64,000 nucleotides of DNA. It comes from JAHBNG01 sp039028975 (GTDB lineage Bacteria; Chloroflexota; Anaerolineae; Caldilineales; Caldilineaceae). Location of the stretch: positions 62,001 through 126,000 of the forward strand of contig JBCCHB010000004.1 of the NCBI GenBank assembly GCA_039028975.1. Direction: 5' to 3'. The position numbers were made by a program, and so were the translations under genes. Under the pieces are notes generated by a model. It made no database searches and was not told the DNA's origin. It worked only from the letters and a program-made list of their open reading frames with translations. Shown in pieces: positions 42,091 through 50,900 of the stretch. The first letter of the stretch is position 1. Every line of letters begins with the position of its first letter.

Positions 42091-43365
42091 TCAACTCCTG
42101 GAAATGCCTACAGAGACTTTTTCTTTTGAGAACTCACACGAGATTTGACGTTGCAAAACGGCTTCCAATTGCTCTGCCAGCTTAGCGCGATCATAATGGG
42201 CCAATACATACTCATATCCATTGTTTGCGTATCGCTGTCGAGCCTCTCCATCCATAGAAACAACGTCCACAATCGTTTGTACAAGCGCTTCGGTACATCC
42301 TGGTGAAACAACAAATCCACCGTTTGAAGTCTCCACTAATTGGCGAGCTTCACCACCAGCAATTAAAAGAACCGGACGACGGCAGCCCCAAGCCTCCAGC
42401 AGTTTGGACGGTACAGCATCGACTAAGTTTTCGTTTATTAGCGGTACCAGGGCCAGATCAAATGCCTTTAGCATGGCCGGTATTTGCTCTCCTGGCTGGG
42501 ACGGTAGCAGGGTGACATTCTGCAGATGTTCATCAGCAATAGTCTTTTCGACCACATCCCGCCTTACACCATCGCCCGCTAGGACAAAGTGGATATCGGA
42601 GCGTTCACGCAGATGGATAGCCGCTTCGACAATGACCTCCACACGTTGAAAGATCCCCATAAGCCCAGCATACAGAGCCACAAACTTACCATCCAAGTCC
42701 AACGCGGAACGCCAATCCTTGTACTCGCTCGTACTTGACCCAATCCGATCAAGATCGACTCCATTGGCAACAATAGAGAGCTTTTCTTCAGGTACTTCTT
42801 TTTGGCGTAACTTCTGACGTTTGCGCTCGGTTACAACCGTAATGTGATCAGCGCGACGATATAGAAAACGCTCCAGACGATTGCCCCAGCGCACAATCAA
42901 GGCATCCGGATCAAACTCCCCTGCTTCGACTGCTAATTCTGGCCAAATGTCGCGGATGTCAAAGACCCAGGGGCGTTTCCACCACCAAGAAAGAGCCAAA
43001 CCGGACAGGCCGATAAAGAGCGGCGGGGAGGAGGCAAAGATCACATCGAAGGAAGCTTGCTGCCTTCCTCCAGAGATAACGCTTGAGAGAACAAACGAAA
43101 AGTAGTTGGCCAAGCGGCGGATGCTGCCCTTACGCGGGGTGGCATAGATCCACGTACGGATGACTTGAACCCCATCCAACTCCTCTTCACAATACCAACG
43201 ACCCTGATATTCCTCACGGATCTCTCCCGATGGATAGTTGGGAAAGCCAGTAATTACTGTTACATGATGACCGCGCTGGACCAGCAGTCGGGCTAACCCA
43301 TGAAGCCGAGCGCTAGCTCCACCCATCTCAGGTGGATAAAAATGAGCAACAAACAGAATATTCAT
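42091..43365 (-). CDS. Glycosyltransferase family 4
   Basis: 424 residues. The N-terminal NILFVAHFYPPEMGGASARL glycine-rich acceptor region and the C-terminal LVPLINENLVDAVPSKLLEA with the E(x7)E-like motif region place it in GT4 (GT-B fold), in the WbuB/L-fucosamine-transferase-like branch. It would add one sugar to a lipid-linked glycan at the inner face of the membrane. It is 17 bases downstream of the propeller-like protein gene on the same strand. Confidence 0.93.
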   Translation of the reverse strand: MNILFVAHFYPPEMGGASARLHGLARLLVQRGHHVTVITGFPNYPSGEIREEYQGRWYCEEELDGVQVIRTWIYATPRKGSIRRLANYFSFVLSSVISGGRQQASFDVIFASSPPLFIGLSGLALSWWWKRPWVFDIRDIWPELAVEAGEFDPDALIVRWGNRLERFLYRRADHITVVTERKRQKLRQKEVPEEKLSIVANGVDLDRIGSSTSEYKDWRSALDLDGKFVALYAGLMGIFQRVEVIVEAAIHLRERSDIHFVLAGDGVRRDVVEKTIADEHLQNVTLLPSQPGEQIPAMLKAFDLALVPLINENLVDAVPSKLLEAWGCRRPVLLIAGGEARQLVETSNGGFVVSPGCTEALVQTIVDVVSMDGEARQRYANNGYEYVLAHYDRAKLAEQLEAVLQRQISCEFSKEKVSVGISRS

Positions 43366-43383
43366 TAAATCGGACTCATATAA

Positions 43384-44526
43384 CTAATCGCATAACTCAA
43401 AGAGCGTGCTACGAAGACCGCCTGTAAACCCTTTGTGGGTTGCCCAAAAGCGATTGCCACCGACATCTCCATGATTTAGTTCAAAGAGGCCATACCCAAA
43501 GTAGCGTGCGTGCAACCAGTCCTTACGTTGACGGTAGACCTCAGCCACGCCTTCAGCCGCCTCAAAGGTATCGTTCGAGGGTAGCTGGCTCTTTGCAGCT
43601 AGGCTGGGTTCACTGTCAAACGGCTCTGTGCATACTTTAGCAGCATAAAGTCGTCCATAACGATCTTGCTGACCATGTCCAAACTCAACAGCCGTACCAA
43701 ACAGCAGATATGGCCCAACATCTTTGCTGTAGTAGACTGGTCCTTTGACGGTACCAATCTGCTGAACCCTTTGGCTTTGGCGATCATAGCGCCAGATCTG
43801 GTTTTCACCGAACGGATTATCAGTCCCCCAAAAGACAGCATCTTCGCAAAAGATAAAACTAACCGCACGCCACTGTTGGCTACCCTGGCCAATACAGGTA
43901 GCCTCTCCATTCTCTGGGTTCAGATACAGAATCATACATTCGTGATCGGCATCTCCAGTAGATAGCCAGAGGTGAGAGCCATAGGGATCCAGCTGAACAT
44001 TGTGTATATGACGAACCGTTTTTTCTTCAAAACGATAAAAAACTTCCGCTTTGGCCGTATCCAGATCAATCCGGTATAGATGTACACACTGTCGTTTTGG
44101 GTTGCTCCAATAGTCAGCAATAAAGAGCGTTCTTTGCCACACGGATAAGCCATTGCATAAAGTTCGCCGACCGCGTTGCAGATCCCATATAGGACGGACT
44201 TGCTGCCCACCATCAGTAACGTGCAAAAGAGAGCCGCCTTGCATTGCAATCCATTCCGTAGTAGCAGTTTCCCCTAAAGGTGAGGAATTCTTCCTACCAT
44301 CCACATTAACCACGAAATTGATTCCACCGCGCGTCAAACGGCGATAGGGAGCGAAACGCATAGTAAAATGATGGATATCGGAGGTAGGTAAGGATGCATA
44401 TGGACGCCAATGGAGACCTTGGTCGTCACTTCTAAAGAGCCTCGTCCCGCGTGCTCCTATGCAGATCTGTTGATCAGCATAGTGAATTTGAAGAGAGGGA
44501 ATGGTTCGTAGAGACTGCAAATACAT
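43384..44526 (-). CDS. Beta-propeller-like protein in the polysaccharide cluster, function unknown
   Basis: 380 residues with no signal peptide. Repeated sheets begin with RLFRSDDQGLHWRPY, a BNR/Asp-box-like segment typical of sialidase-type propellers. HNVQLDPYGSHLWLSTGD and TDNPFGENQIWRYDRQ continue the pattern. The sialidase catalytic residues are not evident. It is probably the first gene of the minus-strand polysaccharide cluster, so a binding or sensing role is likely. Confidence 0.75.
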   Translation of the reverse strand: MYLQSLRTIPSLQIHYADQQICIGARGTRLFRSDDQGLHWRPYASLPTSDIHHFTMRFAPYRRLTRGGINFVVNVDGRKNSSPLGETATTEWIAMQGGSLLHVTDGGQQVRPIWDLQRGRRTLCNGLSVWQRTLFIADYWSNPKRQCVHLYRIDLDTAKAEVFYRFEEKTVRHIHNVQLDPYGSHLWLSTGDADHECMILYLNPENGEATCIGQGSQQWRAVSFIFCEDAVFWGTDNPFGENQIWRYDRQSQRVQQIGTVKGPVYYSKDVGPYLLFGTAVEFGHGQQDRYGRLYAAKVCTEPFDSEPSLAAKSQLPSNDTFEAAEGVAEVYRQRKDWLHARYFGYGLFELNHGDVGGNRFWATHKGFTGGLRSTLFELCD

Positions 44527-44587
44527 CTAGATTGCCAACTCAAAAATTGTTACTTACTATCATACTCAGTAAGGAGCAAATACCATT

Positions 44588-44671
44588 TATACTCAGCTCC
44601 GTTTGAAAACTGGTGTATGGTTTCTTTGGCAGAACTTCGGAAACACCTATTTTCAAAACGACCGCAGTATA
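44588..44671 (+). repeat. Family-1 MITE-like palindromic element (84 bp)
   Basis: Begins TATACTCAGCTCCGTTTGAA and ends AAAACGACCGCAGTATA. Inner arms TTTGAAAAC-TGGTGT and ACACCTA-TTTTCAAAA pair imperfectly. It lies upstream of the polysaccharide cluster, 61 bases before the 44526 start codon on the minus strand. Confidence 0.88.
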
Positions 44672-44762
44672 CATTAAGGAATACTTGCTCAATGCGTCGG
44701 AGTCTGTTGATATTGGCACGCCTTGAAAAGACGTCATTCAAATTGAACAGAGCAAAACGCTA

Positions 44763-44857
44763 TTATAGATAGCCAGAAAGTTCTGTCCTCCCATCGGGGA
44801 AGTTCCCAGAAGGGTCCGGTCACGAGTCAGGGCAAGACTTTTCAAGCGAAGAAAATA
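44763..44857 (-). repeat. Family-2 MITE-like palindromic element, reversed (95 bp)
   Basis: Begins TATAGATAGCCAGAAAGTTC and ends AAGACTTTTCAAGCGAAG plus AAAATA, matching the reverse complement of 39772-39864. It lies about 90 bases from the family-1 copy at 44588. The gene-free stretch 44527-44893 thus holds one copy of each family and little else. Confidence 0.85.
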
Positions 44858-44893
44858 TCGGCTCTGATATGATTCAAAAGAGTACGACATTTA

Positions 44894-46162
44894 TTACGAT
44901 ATGGCTAATTTCAGACGGCGTGTATTCACTATCCATAAAAGCGCTGGGATCATAGCAAGAAAGACAATTCCCCAAAGAATCCACGAGAAAGAATCAGTCC
45001 AATCAATTGCCAAACCTGCCAATCCAGCACCGATGGCACTCGTCAAGGTAAATAGGGCAAACTCTGTGGCAAAAATTCGGCCCCGCATGTGGCTCGGAAC
45101 ATTTTGCATTAAGAGCTGAGTCGTAAAGACCCAAATCGTACCGCTCCCTATACCGCGAATAAAGTTTCCCAAGAGATAGCTACCAAAATTGAAGAGTGGA
45201 GCCGTAATGATTAACCCCACGATGGCTATCAGATAAGTGATTGAGATGGCACGGCGTAGTGGAAAGTCTTGATCACCAGTAAAGCGCCGAATCAAGATAG
45301 GGCCTAGCCCGGTGCCAATCCCCACAACGGTAAACATCAACCCCAATCCAAGGCTACCATCTTTGCCATAGACAAAAGTCTGTTCGGCTAAGGCGACGCT
45401 GATTACCTGGCCGGGATTAAACATCAACAAAGCAATAAACGCTTTCTGGATGGCGATGAATAAAATAGGTCGATGCTCAACCAAAAAGCGCAACCCCTCT
45501 ACATAGGTATTCAGGACATCACCCATGCTCTTTGAATCCTCTTCCCGCGCGTGCCGTTGATAGCGAATCTGAAGAAGCAGAATCGCCGAAATCAAAAAAG
45601 TAAAGGCATCCAGGACAAAGGCAGTGTAGACACCTAACCACCCCGCCACCAAACCACCGATTGCCGTCCCCAACGAGAGCATAATGGACCAAGTTGCCGA
45701 AGAGAGGGCATTGGCTGTACCAATGGAGTCCTGGTCAACAAGATCTGGCAATATAGCATTTCGGGTGGGGAAAAAGAAGCCACTAACGGCAAATTGTAGG
45801 GCAGTTAGCGTATACAAAATCCATACATCATCTGCGTCTCTTACAAAGAGGAAGCCGAGCATAAGGAGCCCGCGCAGAATATCAGTGGCAATGAGGATCC
45901 ACTTCCGATCAAGTCGGTCGGCGGCAACGCCAGCAAAAGGGGAGACCAAAAACGGTGCAAGGGAGCGAATGACAAAAAGGGCGCCAACGGCAAGCCCAGA
46001 GCCAGTCAACGTACTAATAAGGGCGGCAGAAGCAATCAGATTAAACCAGTCACCCAATAGACTGACAATTTGGCCAAACCACAAATAACGGAAATTTGAG
46101 TTCCCACGGATTAGCGCAATGTAGCTGATGGGCCGAGTGGGGCTAGGTGTAGAAGTAGGCAT
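44894..46162 (-). CDS. MFS transporter (MFS_3 exporter branch)
   Basis: 422 residues, about 12 spans. FRYLWFGQIVSLLGDWFNLI and the A-motif PFAGVAADRLDRKWILIATD match the macrolide-efflux/enterobactin-exporter branch. It resembles the other copy at 22164-23408 in overall layout but is clearly diverged. Substrate is unknown. Confidence 0.92.
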   Translation of the reverse strand: MPTSTPSPTRPISYIALIRGNSNFRYLWFGQIVSLLGDWFNLIASAALISTLTGSGLAVGALFVIRSLAPFLVSPFAGVAADRLDRKWILIATDILRGLLMLGFLFVRDADDVWILYTLTALQFAVSGFFFPTRNAILPDLVDQDSIGTANALSSATWSIMLSLGTAIGGLVAGWLGVYTAFVLDAFTFLISAILLLQIRYQRHAREEDSKSMGDVLNTYVEGLRFLVEHRPILFIAIQKAFIALLMFNPGQVISVALAEQTFVYGKDGSLGLGLMFTVVGIGTGLGPILIRRFTGDQDFPLRRAISITYLIAIVGLIITAPLFNFGSYLLGNFIRGIGSGTIWVFTTQLLMQNVPSHMRGRIFATEFALFTLTSAIGAGLAGLAIDWTDSFSWILWGIVFLAMIPALLWIVNTRRLKLAIS

Positions 46163-46207
46163 ACCAAATAAAGGGTATCATGCTTTGAGCGGGAAGGCGA
46201 ATCAACA

Positions 46208-46972
46208 TTATACTTTATTCAGCAATTCTTCCAGCACCAGCGCCACTCCCTCATCATGGTTAGAAGCAGTAATCCGGTTTGCCACGGCCTTCACCTCATC
46301 CACAGCATTCTCAACGGCAACGCCCATTCCACTATCCCGAATCATCTCGACATCATTGACATCGTCGCCAAAGGCCACCACGTTTTGCATGGTATATCCC
46401 CAGCCAGGGACCAACGTCGCTAAGGCCGTCCCTTTGCTGGCATTTTGGGCCTGAATCTGTACCATGCTTACCCGATCCGAGACCAGGGGTTGGGTTTGGG
46501 CAAAGAGGTCAGGGTGGCGCTCATGAAAAGTGTGGAAGGTCTCCCGGGAGAGTAAAATTTTGGCTGATGGCTGATCGGCATAGGCCAACAGTTCATCCAC
46601 GTGGAGAGCATCACTCTTATTTTCCAGGGGTTGGCTCATGTAAAGAATGTCGTCAATCTCTAGACCGATCCAATCGTCAGGTGCTTCCTCAAGAAGAAGG
46701 GAAACGATAGGCCGCAGCACGTCTGGTTGAATTTCGTTGCGATAGATGGCCTGCCCCTCTTCCAGTGCAATGGCCCCGTTGTAGCAGATCCAGGGCAAGC
46801 CATGTAGTTCCTCTCGAATCTTGCGCGTCATGCGCGGGGGCCGTCCCGTCGCAATCACGACTGGGCCACGCTCTGCTCGCCAGCGAAAGAGGGTTTCCAC
46901 AGTCCGGTCCGATACCTTCCAATCATTCCGAATCAGCGTATCATCGAGATCGACGGCAACTAGTTTGTACAT
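46208..46972 (-). CDS. Cof-type HAD phosphatase
   Basis: 254 residues from ATG 46972, which has AAGGAAAA upstream; the frame reaching 47104 overlaps the retropepsin-like gene. HAD motif I is VAVDLDDTLIRND, motif II VIATGRPPR, and motif IV VVAFGDDVNDVEMI with GMGVAVENAVDEVKAVA, as in Cof/YidA-like type IIB phosphatases. These dephosphorylate sugar phosphates and similar metabolites in the cytoplasm. The exact substrate is unknown. Confidence 0.93.
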   Translation of the reverse strand: MYKLVAVDLDDTLIRNDWKVSDRTVETLFRWRAERGPVVIATGRPPRMTRKIREELHGLPWICYNGAIALEEGQAIYRNEIQPDVLRPIVSLLLEEAPDDWIGLEIDDILYMSQPLENKSDALHVDELLAYADQPSAKILLSRETFHTFHERHPDLFAQTQPLVSDRVSMVQIQAQNASKGTALATLVPGWGYTMQNVVAFGDDVNDVEMIRDSGMGVAVENAVDEVKAVANRITASNHDEGVALVLEELLNKV

Positions 46973-47000
46973 GCTATTTTCCTTGATGATGGGTTGATTT

Positions 47001-47381
47001 CTATTGGAGCACGCGTCGTATGTTGGTGGCGTTCTCGACAAAATGCGCCTGCTGATGAGGACCGTCCAGAAAGAGCGGTAACATGTTGAGAAAATTACGT
47101 CCAAGGATTACTTCATCAGTAAGCTCATCACCCGCAACTTGAATGCCAGGAAATATCTGATGATTAACCTCAATATCGACCAAGTAGAGCACAACCTTAT
47201 GTGCCTCACCCCACTGACTAACCAGACTTGTCTCCAAGATATCTTGTGCCTGCAAGTTGATGAGTGTGGATATCGGAGCAATTGTCATATCCGCACCAGT
47301 ATCTACAACTGCATTGAATATTTGGGTTGTTTCAGGCCTAGCAAGTCGACGGAAGCGAATAGGGAGAACCGGTATTGGCAA
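47001..47381 (-). CDS. Retropepsin-like aspartic protease domain protein
   Basis: 126 residues. The motif FNAVVDTGADMTIAP carries the DTG catalytic triad, and VILGRNFLNMLPLFLDG matches the ILGR-(D/N) segment of single-domain, dimeric retropepsins. Such small proteins are frequent in Chloroflexota and cyanobacteria, usually paired with a small upstream gene. Here the DUF5678-like gene lies 28 bases upstream. Protease activity is inferred from the motif only. Confidence 0.87.
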   Translation of the reverse strand: MPIPVLPIRFRRLARPETTQIFNAVVDTGADMTIAPISTLINLQAQDILETSLVSQWGEAHKVVLYLVDIEVNHQIFPGIQVAGDELTDEVILGRNFLNMLPLFLDGPHQQAHFVENATNIRRVLQ

Positions 47382-47409
47382 TGCGTAGCCGCTTGACTGG
47401 TAAAGGGTA

Positions 47410-47781
47410 TCATGAGATTTGAGGCTGAAGTCGTGGTGAGCCTACTTTATACTCTTTTATAGGCTCACGTACAGCCTGAGTAATTACAATTGGTAAATCA
47501 TCATACTTTTCCCGAATTCTCACGGCCAATGGTGTGATGTCCGTATCGTGATCGAGTATTTGATCATCATAGAAAGCAACAAATTCGTTGGGATATTGTG
47601 CGTAAATGTCGCGATAGTTGGCCCAGAACTTCTCAGTTTGTGCTGCTAGTTGTTCACGACGTAGGGCTTGATACTGTTGACGCAACCATTCTTCAGCAAG
47701 CACCGAAATTGTCTTGCCAACTCGCTGTGCCTCAACCGTCAACATCTGAGTCAATTCGGGTGAAAGTACTAATGCTTGCAT
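47410..47781 (-). CDS. DUF5678-like small protein with N-terminal ribbon-helix-helix-like segment
   Basis: 123 residues. The N-terminal 40 residues (LSPELTQMLTVEAQRVGKTI) resemble CopG-type antitoxin helices. The region YPNEFVAFYDDQILDHDTDI followed by RIREKYDDLPIVIT is the DUF5678 signature, which typically sits next to retropepsin-like genes. It is the upstream partner of the gene at 47381. A shared regulatory or toxin-antitoxin-like role is plausible but unproven. Confidence 0.8.
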   Translation of the reverse strand: MQALVLSPELTQMLTVEAQRVGKTISVLAEEWLRQQYQALRREQLAAQTEKFWANYRDIYAQYPNEFVAFYDDQILDHDTDITPLAVRIREKYDDLPIVITQAVREPIKEYKVGSPRLQPQIS

Positions 47782-47984
47782 AGGAGTTCACTCTTTTCTG
47801 ATGCACCTATAGTTGTATACAATATTATTCCTTGATTATATCATGGACCTGTTACCCAGAACAACCTGTCTAGAGTAACAGGGAGTACCTCACTTCTGAA
47901 ACGATTCGTAGGGACAAGGTAGTATTGCCCCTGCAAACTCCTATTTTCTGGAAAATCGTTTTCTTAAACATCTATCGATCTTGT

Positions 47985-50900
47985 CTACCGGCTGAAAAAT
48001 GGTAAGAAAAGCATGGGTTCCAACTGTAGGGTATTGCTCAAATCAATCATGGACGAATCAATTGTGAAGGTTGCTACTGGAACCCGACTCGCTGCCTGAA
48101 CGCCGCTTGCATCATCTGCAAACATATCGAAATGTAAGGTCCAGGGCACACCGCTGATGCCGACAACAAATGGTACAGTCAGGATTTCGCCATCTTCAAA
48201 GAGAAAATTATCACCAGGTAGATCTGCGTTAGGAATGGGAAGCCTAAAACCGACAAAGCCTGGTGTGCCATCATCCGGGTTGCGTAAAAAGGAGTTGGTC
48301 GCCGTCGTCACTTCAAAAAAGACGTTTTCCAGCGGAGCACCACTTTCGTTGTTATAGACAAAGTTGAAGTAAATGGATAGTGTACCAAAGGTGGCTCCAT
48401 GGCTGGTATCATCCGCATCGTAGGTAAACCTGTCGAGCGATTCATCCATGTCAGAGCTTCTACTTTCACGTACGGTCCAGGTGTAGGTGGCGGGGGTCGA
48501 ATCAGCATTTGCGGCCAGGTCAACGGCGCGCACCTCAAACGTATGGTCACCCGCGGCAAGATCGGTATACTCTGCGGGACTGGTGCAGTCAGTAAAGCCA
48601 CCACCGTCAAGCTGGCATTCGTACTTCGTAATACCAGATAGGGCATCGCTGCCGCTGAATTCGAAGGTTGCAGTCGGGGTGGTTGAGCTGATGGGTGGGC
48701 TGGCGTCGATTTGGGTCTCCGGTTCGGTTTTGTCGATTTGGACTGAGTAGTTGGCCGTACCCTGATTGCCCGCTAAATCATTGCAAGCCGCAGTAAGGTT
48801 GATAGATCCTTCGCCGATAGAAACCGTTGAAAGCTCGCAGTTGTTGCTATCAATGTCATTGTTGGCGTCGGCCCAGTTCCAGGTAACAGTTACGTCGGTG
48901 TTGTTCCAGCCGTTGTTGTTGGGTAAGGGAGATTGGGTTGGACAAGCAATAGGCGGAGTCATGCTTGCAACAAAGGGGGCGATTTTGCGGATGCGATTAT
49001 TTCCTGTGTCCGCGATATAGAACGCTCCATATTTGTCTATAGCCACACCATAAGGATTACGTAATTGAGCATCAACTGCCGGTCCGCCATCACCGCTATA
49101 TCCTGCGGTGCCATTGCCTGCAAATCGGGTGACATTTGCATCCATGTCGATCTTACTGATGATATGACCTTCGTATTCCGCAACGTAGAGATTGCCTTGT
49201 ATATCTAATACCACACTAAGCGGGCGCTGTGACGGTGTTATGGTCGTGATAATGCCGTCCGAATCAACCTTGCGGATACGATAATTATTTTTATCAGAGA
49301 TGAAAATAGTGCTATTGCAGTCAACGGCAACGCGGAAGGGACGCTGGAGTTGCGCATTGATGGCTAAACCTCCGTCTCCGCTATAGCCACTGCTACCATT
49401 CCCTGCCACTGTGGTAATGATGCCATTCAAATCCACCTTGCGAATACGATAATTATTCTTGTCTGTAACATACAGATTCCCGATATGATCAACGGTTATT
49501 CCGCTTGGATATAACAACATAGCCGAAGTCGCAGGGCCATTATCACCACTAAATCCGCCACTGCCATTTCCAACCACGGTATTGATTATCCCCGCTGTAT
49601 TTATCATGCGAATACGGTGATTAAATTGATCGGCAATATAAAGGTTACCTGATGTGTCTAATGCTAGATCATAGGGATGTTGCAGTTGTGCGGTAATGGC
49701 ATTCCCGCCATCGCCCGAGTAGCCAGCAACGCCAGTTCCCGCGATGGTTGTGACAATTCCATTTGTGTCTATCTTCCGAACCCGATGATTCAACTTGTCC
49801 GCAAAATAGACGTTCCCATTTGAGTCTACCGCCACGCTAAATGGTTGTAAACCGGCATTGGTTGCAGGCCCTCCGTCTCCACTGTAGTCGGCGAAACCAT
49901 TGCCAGCCAGGGTAGTGATGATTGGCGATGTCCCCGTTTCCGAATCAGATACGGTAATCGTGATGTCACTTGAAGCAGTCAACTCACCATCATCAGCGGT
50001 AAGGCGTAGCACATAGACGCCAGGCTGAGAGAATGTTGCTGTCGTCACTGCTGAATTCTCGTCAGCAAACGTAACTGTACCTTCGCCTTCAATATGTGTC
50101 CACCTTGCAGTTGGCTGTCCCCCAGGTAGCTCATCATCGTCAACAGAGCCGGAAAGTTGGACCTCATCGGGGAGCGTGATGGTTTGATCTGGCCCCGCGT
50201 CGACTGTTGGTGGCGTGTTAACAGGTGGATTGTCTAGAAAATTAGCCGTAATATTCGTCTCAGCTTTTGTAAGTGTAATTGATATGGAAGGCTCCACCCC
50301 GGCTACGTCACCAACCCATTCCACAAATTCAACGTATGGTCCATTAGGCGTTGCGGTCAACACGATCTCCCTGTCGTGCTTGTACTGGTCATCAATACAA
50401 GGACAATTGGGAGCAATATTTGGCACAACGGTGCCGATGTCTGCTGGGTCAATTGAAACATTGAGCGTACCGCAGCGGCGTTGGATCAGATCATCGACCA
50501 GCCCAAAGGCGCGGGCCAGGAAGCCAGCCGCCATGCCTCGGAAGACATAATCATCAGGACAGTAAGTAAGGATCTTGGGGTTATTCGATGAAGGGCTATT
50601 TTGGCAGGTTGGGCTTCCGTTGGTGATACCCCAGTACCACATGTAGGTTACCGCCCGCTGCCAATCACCGTCACCCTTGACATCCATCTTAAAGATATCT
50701 TCGTCCGCTGGGAATGAGAGATCCCAACCTTCGGTGCGGGCGATAAAGCGCGCCATGGTGTTACGGTTGACAAAGCCGTCTACGCCGGACGTATCATAGT
50801 CTGGGCAGAACTTGAGATCTTGGCCTGGATTACTGCCCTCGCAGCCAACGGTAATGCCCAACTCCCATAGTTCTTCGATGATCCGCCACCGCGGATGGCT

